Assembly: GCA_007644065.1 (NCBI GenBank)
Contig: VJWN01000025.1
Location: forward strand, 257,927 to 321,926
Direction: 5' to 3'
Length of the DNA: 64,000 nt
Source of the DNA: Margaritispora aquatica
Lineage: Eukaryota > Ascomycota > Leotiomycetes > Helotiales > Discinellaceae
The notes under the pieces were generated by a model. The model ran no database searches. It worked only from the letters and a program-made list of their open reading frames with translations, and was not told where the DNA came from. Of the stretch, positions 23,218-37,525 are shown in pieces (the stretch's first letter is position 1; every line of letters begins with the position of its first letter). A program made the position numbers and the translations under genes.

Positions 23218-23890
23218 CCAGCTCGTGTATTATATACGCCAATAGAGATCACTATGAGATCTGTTTGAGAAAAATAGAACACAAACTGGTGTGTAAAACC
23301 ATGCACTACTAGAACTCGTTTTCATTGAAAGTGTGGTTGATTCCCATGACTTTGCAGTAGTTGGATGAGTTTGACAACCGTTGATCTGAATCATTGTTGA
23401 GATACTTCGCTGAAACACATACTCCTCGCACATGCCAGCCTGAAATTAATACATTCCCAAAGTATATAATATCATGCGTCAATATCCCTAACACAGGTGA
23501 ATCTGGATCACGTCATATATCGTCACATTGTACACTTTAAACACACGAAAAGATCGAAGCATCAACAAGTACGATTTAACACATTCCATTGAATCTTGGC
23601 TTTTCCACAAGCTCTCTTTTTCTCCTTTTCTCTTAAGAGAAATCTAGCTAATGAGGCAGAAAAACCCACCAATCTATACGCGAACGCCATTCTGTCTGAA
23701 AGTACCAATAAATCCCATGATTACCCCCTGAATGTCGTCGACTCTATATGCAGTGCATGCTTTCGTATGCAACCCAAATCCAATCACCACTCTACTGGAA
23801 TGCTGTCTGTGTATTTCGTACCATGATTACATATCCTTTCCCACGATTCGACCAAGAGACAACTTTTTAATTTGAAATGAGAAAATTCTT
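23218..23890. other. Spacer between convergent genes
   Basis: Holds the 3' flanks of the MYND gene (+) and EF-3 (-). No gene or repeat seen. Confidence 0.55.
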
Positions 23891-26800
23891 TTAGTCCTCA
23901 GCATCCGAATCTGGTGGATGAGGGGTACCCTTAGCACTATTGAGCCTGTTGTATTGTTAGTGATGCAAAGGTAATCAAGGATACAGATTGACTTACCATT
24001 CAATGTGTCTCAATCTTCGTCGAACCTCTTGCTCCTTCAACTCCTTCTTGGTCTTCTTCTTCTTCTTCTTTGATCGGAAGGCAAGATCCCCAGAATCCTC
24101 AGCACCACTATTAACAGCACTTGCATTGGCACTGGTGACAGCACTGGATGCAACACTGCTGTTGAATCCACTGCTTGGACGACCACTCTCCTCGAAACGA
24201 TCAGCAGCAACAGCCAAGTGACCCTTGTGGGTAACGCGACCATCAGCAACATGCCATTGCTCGGGGCACAAGGCACCAACAAACTCTTCGTTGTGAGAAA
24301 TCATTACAACACCACCCTTATAGTCGCGAATGGCAACGGCAAGACCTCCCAGAGACTCACGATCCAAGAAATTGGTAGGCTCGTCAAGCACCAACAAATG
24401 AGGGTTATTCCACATAGCACCTGCCAACACGACCTTGACTTTCTGTCCTCCGGAAAGACCACTGATCTCGTTGTGATTAGCGATCTCAGGATCCAAACCA
24501 AGGTCTTCGAAATGCTTCGAGATAACCTTTGGCGACAGTTCACGGAAACCAAGACCTTCTCTAGAAGCCTCGTGATCATCGAACTCCTGAATCATCTTGT
24601 TGAATCCGAGCGCGATGAGGGTTTCGCGAGAGATCTGGGAGTTGTACTTAGGTAGCAGACCAATCCATTTGATTTCGTATTGAAAGGACTTCTTCCACTT
24701 TTGACGACCCATGATGGCCTCGATTCGCTTTCCACCACTTCCATCACCGAGATCAACAAGCTTCTCCATTTGTGCCTTGTCTTCTGGTGACAGGATACGG
24801 GTCTGCTTCATGTAAACCTCCCGATCATCACCATTCTTGTAACGCCATTGAAGATACTGGTTAGGGGTCTTCTCCATATGCATTTCAACGTGCTCAAGAG
24901 CATGTTGCTTGATGTAACCGATACGCAAGTTAGGGTGCTTCTCAACACGACCAATGGTTGGGATGGTTTCGCCAGTAAGAAGCTTGATAAGAGTAGATTT
25001 TCCAGCACCATTGCCTCCAATAATGGCTGTTCGGGACGAAAGTGTCAATTGACAAGAGACATCGTGAAGAGATGGCTTTGAGGCTCCTGGGTAAGTGTAT
25101 GAACAGTTTTGCATACGGAGAATGGCACGGGTCTGGGACTTGACACCAGTGAGTATACCAGGAGGGGGGAACTTGAACTGAGCCACGGAATCGGAGAGAG
25201 TGTAGTAACTCTTGGCTTCTGGCTTCTGCTCGACGAATGCCTTCAAGTTACCCTTGTAAGACTTCAATTTCTTTCCTGGCTCGTAATGGTAGATATCTGT
25301 GCAGACCTCATCGAGAAATCCGGAGTCGTGAGAAACGATCAAACTCGTGATTTCGGTGTGAGACTTCAGGTAATCTTGGAGCCACCTGACATTGGCAACA
25401 TCCAAATGATTGGTAGGTTCATCGAGAAGGAGAATATCAGCCTTCATCAACATAGCTCTAGCCAAAGCCAACTTCATCTTCCATCCACCAGAAAGAGATC
25501 CAACCTTCTCGGATTGTCTACCTTCTGGACCTGGGGTGAAGCCGACTTCAGTCAAGACGGCTGAAATACGCTCAATACCGGCTTTGGAAATCTCTGGATC
25601 TTTTGCAACGAACTCTAGGATACTGATGTCGGCATCTTCTCCTTGATTGTGCTCTACGAAACACGTTCGCAGAACATCTTGGGGCGGGAAACCTTCAAGC
25701 TTGCCGTTTGCGATACTGCGCATCAGAGTAGACTTTCCGGCACCATTACGACCGCAGAGACCATATCTGTGACCCTTAAGCAGACGAAGATTGGTGTGGG
25801 AGAGCAGAAGCATTCCACCATAAGCAAGGGAAAAGTCTGCGTTAACGATCTCGGTCTCTCCGTCATCCTCCTTGACTGGTTGTCCGTACTTGCGGTGGTC
25901 CTCTTCGACGTAGTATTCCTGAACCGCCGATCCAACTCTAGCAGCTGCAGCAGTATCCTTCATGATGTGAAGAAGATATGGTGTGATAACAGCAGCAATA
26001 CGATGAGTTTCACGGTGATTGACATCCTCAGCAACCATAGAGCAGATGTATGGGCGCGCAAGCTTGAAGATATCGAGATCTCCAGCAAGACCGCCTGCCT
26101 TCTTGATCTCGGCGTCAAGAATCTTAGCAATATCATCGGAGCTCGTCTTGGAGATGGCACCCTTAGCTGATGATCCATCATCATCACCCATAGCCTTGTC
26201 AATCACAGCAACAGCCCTGGCGGCCAATTCTCGAACTTCTGGCAGAGAAGCGCGATCCTTGACATTCTTAACACCAGGTTTCAGCTTTGGCAGGAAAGTT
26301 CTTGCTTCAACTGGGTCATGAACCAGCTTTGTCAAGTTCTCCACAACGACGACAGTTTGTCTGAGGACTTCTTGGGCGGTAGCAGGAGTGTTGAGAGATC
26401 GCTCCAAGAGAGGAGTGAGAAGTGCGAGTACTGGCGAGGTAACAATAGCAACGAATGTGGTCTGCGAAAGTGCATGGATTGCTTTTTGCAAAGTCTCGGT
26501 GTTTGGTGTCTGCATAGTGGCGATCAAGAGAGGAATTCTTGGGGCAACATCGTCGTTTGAAAGGAGAGTGGTCAAAGAGGTCATCGTTACGAGAGCCTGC
26601 TTCTCGACCTCGCTCTTCAAGTCGGTAAGACCGTTCTCAACAATAGGAATCAGGGATGCGAGCTTTGTTCCCATAGCTTCACGAAGAAGATCCTTGTCGT
26701 TGGCTTCCTCCTTGCTACCACCGGCCACCATCTTTGCCTTGTCGGCCATTTTTTGAATCAACTTGTATGCTGCGACGTTTCCTTGCCATTTTCCGGATCG

Positions 26801-27262
26801 TTTTGCAAGGTAAGTGGTAAGAGCAGGAAGGAGACCATGAACAAGAGCTTCTGGACTCAAACCCTTGAACAATTCGTCCAAGCCATACTGAGCAGCGTCA
26901 CGCACAATTGAGGCCTTGTCGTTCAATGCATCAAGTGCGCAGGCAACCATGCCGCCATCTTGCAGCATAAGCACCACCTCACTAATCTTCTGCTGAGGTG
27001 GGAAGCGCTCGAGAATAGCGCCGAGGAGGTTTTGTGCGCTTTCCCTTCGTGCACCACTCTTTTTGTCGTTTGCAGCCTTCTTGACTTCTGCGAGAATGCC
27101 ATATGAATGAAGGCCGCGGAAGCCAACAGACCCCAAGAGCAGATCACACAAAGAGTATGCAGCAGCAACGGAAGCATCCGATGAAGCGGCTTTAAAGATA
27201 GAGTCGAGTATGGTGGAAATTTCGGCTTGGGTTGGCGCAGAGCCATCAGCCTTCGAAGCCAT
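23891..27262 (-). CDS. TEF3: Translation elongation factor 3 (EF-3)
   Basis: Fungus-specific ribosome-associated ABC-F ATPase that promotes E-site tRNA release during elongation; cytoplasmic. Exon 1 is 27262-23997 and a short last exon 23945-23891 adds LNSAKGTPHPPDSDAED, giving 1106 aa. The order is: HEAT repeats (about 1-330), four-helix region, ABC1 with GRNGAGKSTL, SLSGGWKMKLALARA and LLLDEPTNHLD, ABC2 with GGNGAGKSTLIKLL, an inserted chromodomain-like segment (QKWKKSFQYEIKWIGL), then SGLSGGQKVKVVLAGA and LVLDEPTNFLD, and a polybasic Lys-rich tail. All Walker A, signature and Walker B motifs are intact. An in-frame ATG lies 39 bases upstream (27301); I chose the later one because MASKADGSAP is where similarity seems to start. 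Large antisense frames over it are shadows. Confidence 0.97.
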
Positions 27263-28590
27263 GATGGGTTGTTGGCGGGGTGGTGTAATTTGGTGGGGCA
27301 TTCTTGAGCGATGAGCGCCCTTTGAAATCTGGTATTCGAGTTGCCTCGATCAGGAGATATGATATCCTGTTAAAGTATTTTCTTATGGTGGCGAGAAAAG
27401 TGTAGGGAGAGAAATTTTGTGAAGTTTCGAAACGGTGTCTTTTCGTCAAAGAACGTGGCTTAGGGTGTGGATATGATGGTCCTCGAGAAAAATGCCAGGA
27501 GTGGAGATTTGGAGTGGAGAGTTGTCTGGCTCGCAGATGATGTTTGAAAAGTAGGAATCGAACCTGAAGAATGGTTCGAAGTCCCGGCCGCGAGTGGCAG
27601 AGATTTGAGGTTTTTTGGGGTGGAAGAGGATCAGGATGAAGAACTGAGAAGAGATGGGAGAGAGGGGCAGAGCAAAGATTGCGATAAAGCAAAAAATAAT
27701 CTCAGCCCGAACTTGCAAAAATAGCGCCCGAACTAGTCAGCGTTGAATGGTGGGAGTTCATTGGTCAGCCTTTTCCAAGGTCACGTTATAAGTGGATCAT
27801 GATCTGGGTGGATGGTGGATGATGAAACCGTCCACGGCCAGAAGAATCAGAGTTACTCAGTGCAACATCCAAACTAGTACTAAATAGGCGAAAAGTCAAA
27901 GAAGCCTATCTTTACCGTCACTTATGTCGGTAATAACGCTATCGGACCTAGAAGTTCTTGATGTAGAATATATTCTTAAAGCAAATCAAAATCATTGTGT
28001 ACTAACTTTAGGGAGATCGAGTCATTTGTTGATTTTTGACTGATTTTCCAAGTTGGTGTATTGTATGTGGTCGAGTGAAGCACGGATGTTGCATGAGTAC
28101 CAGACATGCCTCTCAAGGGTTTTGTCGGTTCCATCCCGATTGCTGTGCTCGGTCATGTGTAACCTTGTCCTTTGGAAAATTATCAGAATCTGCAGAATCT
28201 GGATCACTTCCTAACAACACAGCAGCATGCAGCCGAAAGTCTTATCTTTACCTGCCTGTCTTCCATGCAATCTTTTCCTTCCATTGCTTTTCTAGAAGCC
28301 AGAGATGCATGTGATCTACTCAGCTAAACTACTTTCGGGGTCATGTCTCACTCATAGCCTCTTTCGTCATTTTCAATTTTGCTTCCCTCATTTTGTCTTT
28401 GCAGACTGACTATTCACCGTTTTCTGCGCATCCCGCTTTCTAGATGCCGGTTACCGGACCGCGACGGTGAGTCCTTTATCTGTAAGTATCCCAGCCAGCT
28501 AAGTGTCATCTCAATTGCTATTTCAACCTTTTCTATCTTCAATTCTATGTTTTGTCTACTGCTTGGGTATCCGCATCAAAAGCATCAGCC
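27263..28590. other. Upstream region of EF-3 and spacer
   Basis: About 1.3 kb between two divergent genes. The proximal 450 bases probably contain the EF-3 promoter and leader. A B-box-like GGTTCGATTCC (minus strand, about 27565) has no A box or foldable tRNA around it. Short open frames at 28036-28594 overlap the likely leader of the DUF1275 gene. Confidence 0.5.
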
Positions 28591-29457
28591 ATGAAGACAA
28601 TAGACGAGCCTCTACCAACTACAGAGACACCGCCAAATGGGTCAACCTTAAAGCCTACCACGAGCCGATGGGAATCGATACTGAATTACATCAAAACCGA
28701 AATCAGTCTTGATCATGCAGATATACCTGTAATCGCCTGCTGCTTGGTATCTGGTCTCTGCGACAGCAGCTCATATAATGCCTGGTCTTGCTTCGTGTCT
28801 ATGCAAACAGGTGGGATCTTGTATTTACTCGGCGCAAGACGCAGCTAATGTTCTTCAGGCAATACCATCTTTCTAGCCTTGGGCGCATCTGGTCAACCAA
28901 CCACCAGGCCATTTGCTTGGTTGAAATCGCTGGTCTCCATAACTCTCTTCCTCATCGGTTGCTTCTGCTTCGCCAATACGCGATTCATCATTCCGAAGGC
29001 ACGGGGAACTCTCACTACATCATTCATACTCCAATCAATGTGCATAATCGTCGCGGCAGCACTGGTAGAAGCAGGTGTCATCCCGGAGCCTGTTGGCCTT
29101 GAAGTCGAGAATCGCGTTGACTTGATGGAGCTGATCCCTTTGGGTTTTCTCGCTTTTCAATCCGGCGGTCAGATTGTCACTTCACGCCTTTTAGGATTTA
29201 ACGAGGTTCCCACGACAGTTCTGACGAGTGTATACTGCGATCTTGCAAGTGATCCCAACTTTCTGGTCAAGGACAATGTCAAGCGCAATCGCAGACTCGC
29301 TGCGGTAGTGTTTCTGCTGATGGGAGGAATCGCTGGAGGTTGGATATCGAGAAGTTCCGCTGGATTGTCGACAACACTCTGGATAGCGGCTGCGATTAAG
29401 ATGAGCATAGCAATTGGGTGGTCAATATGGAGGCCAAAGCAGGCTGCTCTATTTTAA
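28591..29457 (+). CDS. DUF1275 (YoaK-like) membrane protein
   Basis: Integral membrane protein of the DUF1275 family; its biochemical role is not established. Two exons, 28591-28810 and 28859-29457 (48-bp intron), give 272 aa. Motifs include IACCLVSGLCDSSSYNAW, FVSMQTGNTIFLALG (split by the intron), LIPLGFLAFQSGGQ, and TSVYCDLASDP. Five or six hydrophobic segments are visible (for example LITLF-like SLVSITLFLIGCFCF, SFILQSMCIIVAAALVEAG, RRLAAVVFLLMGGIAGGW, LWIAAAIKMSIAIGW). The start chosen is the ATG before KTIDEP; the frame runs upstream without an ATG. Neighbours are not functionally related. Confidence 0.85.
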
Positions 29458-30548
29458 TCAGCCGTTTCCATATTACAACATCAAAGTTGCACCTAATCTC
29501 ACCAGCATCCCTCATGCAGAGGAAAGGTAGAGGAACGGATACATGGTTTATACGTCAACACAACATCCAGATAGACCGATAAGCATCACAGAAGCTGGAT
29601 TCTCGTTGAGGTATAGCTGTGCTAGGCAAGAATTACATATTCGAGTTTTCTAATTTCAATAGAGACGAAATTAGTACTGGTGTGCTTCTTGTAGGTAGAT
29701 GGCAATGGTCCTGTATTTGTGTTGGAATTTGTATACCCAGTGGTCGGCGCAATAGTTTTAGGTTACTCAACAGTATTTATTTGAATTCTGTTATCTTCAA
29801 AATATCATGTTTTAGAATCTTTGGCGTCCTTAAATCAAAGTACAGTTGATGGTAGCTGGCTTAGGTGAAGCTGAAGTTGGAGGATCAATCATACCCATCA
29901 TAGTAGCATCTGTCCCTGGTCTCGAGACGGATGTATAGTTTTAAAATCACCAAAAATTTCTTGTCGGGTCTGAAACGTAGTTAATATATCACTTTCTTCA
30001 AGCATTTGTCCCAAAGGAGACTCCCTAGTAACAAGAAAGACTGTGGTTGATCATACTGTCGATCGGTGCGTTGATGCCATCGATCGTCGCTCTAGCCGTT
30101 TTCCCTTACTCGAAATTTCAGAACACTTAGGGAAAGGTTCTATAAAGAATATAATTCCAAATTTTGAACACATTTAGAGAGGAATATCAAGAGGTCCGGG
30201 ATTTACGTCGTGCGAGACAGGTGATACAAAATGCTGCATATTTAAAGCACAGTATTAGTGCTTAGTGCTATTCGGGGAGGATTAGCCTAACTAGCCTAAT
30301 TAAATATATCGCACAATTAAAGCGGAACATTTTGTAGGTGACAACAATACTTACTGTAGATCCAGGCAACCTGCTACTAAACCGTGGTGAGTCTTGTGGC
30401 TGCTGTGGTGCAAACTCAGCCGTTGCTCCAATTTGGTTAGTGCGAAATAACCCCGCGCTCATGTCGTTAACGGGAGGAGATCACGTCGCGTCTTCTCATT
30501 CTTCCATGAACTTAGATAAACAACAAAGCAGAATACTACGAAGATACG
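29458..30548. other. A+T-rich spacer, no gene seen
   Basis: About 1.1 kb upstream of the F-box gene. Only short open frames; no tandem array. Confidence 0.5.
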
Positions 30549-31803
30549 ATGGCCTCGGATGAAAAATCTCTGGAGAAGTCCAAATTCGCGAGTTTCCTTG
30601 ATTCGCAACAACCTATTGAGATCTTTGATAAAATCTGTTCGTATTTGAACATGGGTGACTTCATGAACTTCAGGCAGGTTTGCAAGCGATACTACCAAGT
30701 CGAGAACCTCCAACGGTGCTTCAATCTCGACAAGCTACTGTACCCCTTTGTTCCAGAACCTCGTATATTTCAGTCTGAGCTAGGGAAGCATGACGCCTTG
30801 ATCTCCGGGGTTTTCGCCCTCAATTTCTTCCAGTTTGGTCGGTCAAATGTGCCAATTCTGGACGTCTTCGTCAAAGCTGGAGGTCAGACGGACGGCTTAG
30901 TAGACTACATCAAAAACTATGCGAATTATGATAAAGAAGACTCCCTGAAGATCACAATAGTAAGGCGCTGCTTTTGTTAGACGACCAAGCACATCTGTTC
31001 ATTGCTAAATCTCACAGGGTGTAGCACGGTTCCTCTTCACCAGCAGCAAGCGACCAGGCAAGGCAATTCGGCTCACGGCAACACATGGTCCGCCCGTTGA
31101 AACTATCCTCCGTTGCTCCTACGCAACGACAAGCGTCAACTTTATAACGTGGAACAAGGCATACTCGATCTTCCCTTTACAAACTTTGATTTATCACAAG
31201 TTATATTATCTGAGGTTTCTGGACGATGAGTTTGGATCTTTCCTGAGAGAGCAGGTCAGTCAAGGCTGGACAAATCGAGACATTATATGGCCAGATTTAT
31301 CGACGGACCCACGACATAAGATCAGCAACGGCCATCGTAGAGTTGGCGATCAATCTTCTCTCATAATCCCATTAGATACGACTAATGTTCAGAAGGCATC
31401 AACGCCGGATTCTGCTATCCAATTCGCGCAGTTTGAAATTTATACGGAGCCCGATTCGTTCCCAACGTTTGGACAGGTGATACGTCCATTAACATATAAT
31501 TCACCTCGAATTCGAGTGCAAGAATTGACATCTCCCGCTCTGCGCCATGGATACACGTTTGCTTCTCCTTTATGGCAGCAATTCTTAGTAAAAAGACTGC
31601 AACGTTGGATCCGGCTTGAATTGCTGAAGCTGAAGACGGGAGAGCGCCCCGAACAGTTCCAGAATAATACACCGACCCATTCCGATATCTCCCTTCCACT
31701 AAACTTTCAACCGCCAGCGACTTGGGACTATGCTGATGATCAAATTCCTGCCTGGTATACGAAATGGGAGCAGTCACATGTCGTCGGTTCGAGATTTTAT
31801 TGA
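30549..31803 (+). CDS. F-box domain protein
   Basis: Probable substrate receptor of an SCF ubiquitin ligase; the substrate is unknown. Exons 30549-30959 and 31018-31803 close in frame to 398 aa; the intron uses a GTAAGG donor and CTCACAG acceptor. The F-box is near residues 20-60: QPIEIFDKICSYLNMGDF, then MNFRQVCKRYYQVENL. The remainder has no repeats I recognise (no WD40, LRR or Kelch) and resembles the many lineage-specific fungal F-box proteins. A tryptophan/proline-rich C-terminus (WDYADDQIPAWYTKWEQS) ends the protein. Confidence 0.75.
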
Positions 31804-33218
31804 ACTTCAAAATTGAAAACTTTTCGAAAAGGAAAGCGCGCTGCCTTCGCCTTTGTCGTTCCGTATTGATCCGTATTAGTTAAGGTTGGTGTCATCCACC
31901 TCATACTTATTAACTACTCATACTCCGTATGAATTTTTCTGCTATACACTTCACTAATTCCAATTTCGAATGCTTCGTGTGAGCCTCGGCTGGCACTCGT
32001 GTACATTCTCATTAGTCACTCGACTTCATGATTATTCCTGCTTCCGACTGCTGACTCATTAACTTATTTAATCCATCGTTCTGCCTGCTGTTGTACTTGC
32101 TACCGTTGTGCCCACCATTATGCCTTGTCATATGTTCTGGTGGTCGCTCTCCCCACCATCTTGTAGTTGTTGCCACGGCAAAGTTAATGGTGGTTTACAA
32201 CATAAGAAGTCATGATGGCGGCGGCGATGTAGGAGCTGATTCCTTATGGATACCATGGATGGCAACCGTAGAGATTGTTTGCTTTATCAATGTTCGACAT
32301 GACATTAACAAGAAAAATTCAGCCGATTTTGACCAACATTGGCTACTTTTGGCTCCCACTTCGGAGGTACAACTTAGAGTGGATCAGGAAAACGGAACTT
32401 TTTGGAAGCAGTTCGCCACACTCAACTACATACTCATCAGCTACAGCCTCAATTATAAAATATAAATACGCTCCTAATTATCTTAACCATGACCAGTGAC
32501 CTTTGATCACCTGAAAGGAGGGATTAATACATATAACGACGTTGCATACCACAACACCACAAGGCTAACGATCATTTTCCAGTATCGTAGCGAGGATCGG
32601 AAACCCAATCAGACCGTTTTATAAGTTTAAATAGACTATAGAGCTCCTAGTAGTGCTAGAGATTGAGAGGTCCTATTTTACTTCGAATTGAACGCCCTTT
32701 GCAATCAGGCATGACAGTGACGACGCGATCATAATTGTTAGAGTAGCCGGGGTTTGGACTATTCATCATTGAGAGTAGTTACACAATATGACTTGACCCA
32801 AAAATATAGGAATTTCCAATGGATTCACAAATTTAGAATCAATTGAATTCAAAGTACCGATAGTTTGTCTCGTCACGGGATGTGTCACACAGTCTCGGCA
32901 TGGGTTTGGAGGAAAGAGGCGGTTAGAACTCGGCATTGCTGGTCACCCACTGCACCGATCAACCGTACGAGCCCTGACTGGTCAATTCCACTCCCTCGGC
33001 TCACTGATGTCTAGCTTGTGCCTGGTGACGGTTATGGCTGCAGATGCAACTTTGAACACTCACCGGTTCGACATTTTCTACCACTCGAGCACATAAAGTC
33101 AAGCAAGAGTTCCTACCAAACTCGAGGAAAGCTACCAGATAATTCCAGCCCTTTGTCGGATTTTGTGCACTTTCTTATTTAGAGTTTACCCCACAATACC
33201 CCGCGTTGAAGCTTCGAG
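31804..33218. other. Spacer, no supported gene
   Basis: About 1.4 kb. A plus-strand frame at 32091-32465 begins leucine/proline-rich and shows no motif or splice partner. The right part should contain the mcsA promoter. Confidence 0.5.
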
Positions 33219-34799
33219 ATGGCCATGAACGCAAGGTCAGCGCCCAAAGCATTGAGGGTATTCAGAGTAAGCAATGAATAAGTAACTAGCTGTGCTATGC
33301 TGTGACTAACAGTTGGACAATAGCCAGCTACAGCTCGTGCTGCTGTCATTCCAGCGTTTCGAACATATGCCACATCGTCCGAACCCGATCTCAAAACGGT
33401 TTTCAAAGAATGCATTCCTGCCAAACGGGAGCTGTTGAAGAAGGTCAAGGCATTGGGCGACAAGAAGATTGGAGATGTGAAGGTCGAGAACACAATTGGA
33501 GGCATGAGGTATGATTTACCTAATACCGGGTGTGGACACTTAGTCTGACTGGACATAGAGGTCTCAAGGCAATGGTCTGGGAAGGCTCAGTTCTTGACGC
33601 AAATGAAGGTATTCGTTTCCATGGACGAACGATCAAGGATTGCCAGAAGGAGCTTCCCAAAGGCACTTCGGGCACAGAAATGCTCCCTGAAGCTATGTTC
33701 TGGCTACTTCTGACCGGACAGGTCCCTTCTACCAACCAAGTTAGAGTATTCTCGAGAGAGCTTGCAGAGAAGTCCGAGCTGCCTGACTTTGTCAATAAGA
33801 TGCTCGACAATTTTCCCACAGATCTCCATCCAATGACCCAATTCGCCATTGCTGTCTCTTCCCTTTCCCATACCTCGGAGTTCGCCAAGGCGTACGAGGC
33901 AGGTATCAATAAGGCCGATTACTGGGAGCCAACGTTCAATGACAGCATTTCTCTTCTTGCAAAGCTCCCAACGATTGCTGCCAAGATCTACCAGAACTCC
34001 TACCAAGGTGGTGGAGCTCTTCCAGCAAAGGTCGATTTGGAGCAAGATTGGTCCTACAATTTTGCAGCTATGCTAGGTAGGGGTGGCAAGGAGCATGAGA
34101 ACTTCCAGGATCTCTTGAGACTTTACCTTGCTCTTCACGGAGATCATGAGGGAGGAAATGTATCTGCTCATGCTACACATCTAGTAGGAAGTGCTCTGAG
34201 TGATCCGTTCCTGAGTTACAGTGCTGGTCTCCAAGGTCTGGCTGGTCCTCTCCATGGGTAAGTGAACTTGGTTGTGTTTTAGTAAACTACTAACATGGGA
34301 AAGGCTTGCGGCGCAAGAAGTTTTGAGATGGATTCTTCAAATGCAAGAGCACGTCGGAACCGAATTCTCAGATAAGGATGTCTCGGATTACCTTTGGTCA
34401 ACACTCAAGTCCGGTCGTGTCGTTCCAGGATATGGACATGCAGTTCTCCGAAAGCCAGATCCTCGATTTGAGGCGTTGATGGACTACGCATCGTCTCGCC
34501 CAGAAATCGCCAAGGATCCCGTGTTCCAATTGGTGAAGAAGAACTCGGAAGTCGCTCCGGGTGTGTTAAAGGAGCACGGAAAGACAAAGAACCCTTATCC
34601 AAATGTCGATTCTAGCTCAGGTGTATTGTTCCATCACTATGGTTTCCACGAGACCCTGTACTATACTGCAACTTTCGGTGTTAGCAGAGGATTGGGACCT
34701 TTGGCTCAATTGATTTGGGATCGTGCGTTGGGTCTGCCTATCGAGCGACCAAAGAGTATCAACTTGCAAGGTCTATTAGATCTTGCTGAAAGCTCATAA
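33219..34799 (+). CDS. mcsA: 2-methylcitrate synthase, mitochondrial
   Basis: Condenses propionyl-CoA with oxaloacetate to 2-methylcitrate, the entry step of propionate detoxification, in the mitochondrial matrix. Exons 33219-33266, 33324-33508, 33559-34257 and 34304-34799 close to 475 aa. The N-terminus is a basic, Ala-rich presequence ([16 protein letters not shown]...). It follows the McsA pattern rather than Cit[55 protein letters not shown] and the end [10 protein letters not shown]. Citrate-synthase catalytic motifs are present: [30 protein letters not shown] and a late Asp in [13 protein letters not shown]. Methylcitrate synthases also accept acetyl-CoA, so overlap with citrate synthase is possible. 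The 3' neighbour is an enolase on the same strand; the matching methylisocitrate lyase lies near 58 kb. Confidence 0.92.
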
Positions 34800-35255
34800 A
34801 GCCAATCGGAGAGGGATGATGGTGTCCAAGGAGTTAGTGAATGAGAAAAAACCACTTTATACTATATCACGTGATTATTTGTTCCGACTTTTCCTCGCTT
34901 TGTCTCAAGCACCCTCCAGCTGCACAACATCTCCTTTTCTCCATTTAGCCCAAACCAACCTCATTGCACGGCAACATGAATCCCAGCTGCTTAATCGATC
35001 ATGTTGTCATTTTCGTGTTAATTAGACATGTTGCGAGCACTAATAAAAGCCGGAAGGTTCCCAAATCATGCCACTTTCCAGTGGCCTCATCATCGTGCAG
35101 CATACAAAAGCCTTCCCATCCAAACATCTTGTTACTAGCATATCAGGCCATATTCTACTCTCACAATGGAAGAAGTTATAAACTACCCCAATCCGCGCTT
35201 CATTGAAGACTTGCTATACTTAGACGAAAAGATTAGTTATACACAATACACCAAA
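34800..35255. other. mcsA-enolase spacer
   Basis: About 450 bases between tandem genes, so it serves as mcsA 3' flank and enolase promoter. It contains an E-box palindrome at 34866-34875. Confidence 0.5.
34866..34875. promoter_or_regulatory. ATCACGTGAT palindrome (bHLH/SRE-like site)
   Basis: A perfect 10-base palindrome with a CACGTG core lies about 390 bases upstream of the enolase start. Such sites bind bHLH factors (Cbf1/Pho4 type) or SREBP-type regulators in fungi. Whether it is used is not shown by sequence; one site of this length can occur by chance. Confidence 0.35.
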
Positions 35256-36887
<1,632 letters not shown>

Positions 36888-37525
36888 GTCAGATCATGGA
36901 TTGTAGAGCACTACATGGTTCGCTGAAATAGGTTCAGAGATTTTAGAAGCGTCATCTCATCTCAAAGGATAATGAATGATCCAACTTCCACTCACTGCCA
37001 CAAGTCTTTAGCAAGTTTCTGCACATGTGCACCTACACAACGCAACTTCCTTCGACAGCTATTAGCATTTCTTGGTCCCTGAACCCAATATTTTTTCTCT
37101 CCCTAATGCGATGAACTCGAACTGCTGCTGATGCACAGCATACTTATTTCTTAACATGATTGCAATAAGCGAGTTGTCTTCGCGCAATAAAATACAGATA
37201 TCTCTTCTCATGATTTCGTTATTAATTCTCCACTGGCTCCTCGCTTACCGACGGTGAGCCAGCACTCTTTCCCTGGCATAAAATTCAGTTAGAATAGATA
37301 CGCTCTTGCTGAGACTCGAAGAGGACAGAGAAACTCCTGCCTTATGGAAAGAAAATGCCTCCATATGACTGTAACATCCTGCTTGAAATCGCAACATTGA
37401 TTTAACAAAACACACCACCAGAACTCAAAGCTTTCATTACATGAACATCGTTCCACAACAATACACATATTCTCGTTTCCAAGACAAACTTCATCCACCT
37501 ACAAGTCCAGCCCAACTTTTCAGCC
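36888..37525. other. Spacer, no gene seen
   Basis: Enolase 3' flank and upstream region of the proline-rich gene. No motif of note. Confidence 0.5.

Noticed and set aside
23993..27246. Many open frames up to 175 aa antisense to EF-3 (for example 25643-26170 +)
   Set aside because: They mirror the codon bias of the highly expressed EF-3 gene and show no domain, start context or splice signals.
27550..27610. B-box-like GGTTCGATTCC upstream of EF-3
   Set aside because: No A box and no foldable cloverleaf around it; most likely chance.
33219..34799. Ordinary mitochondrial citrate synthase (citA)
   Set aside because: Diagnostic segments ([41 protein letters not shown]) follow the methylcitrate synthase pattern I recall.
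34964..35255. Longer N-terminus for the enolase from upstream frames
   Set aside because: The family start aligns with MPSYITSITAAQRLDSRGNP at 35256; upstream residues have no counterpart in enolases.
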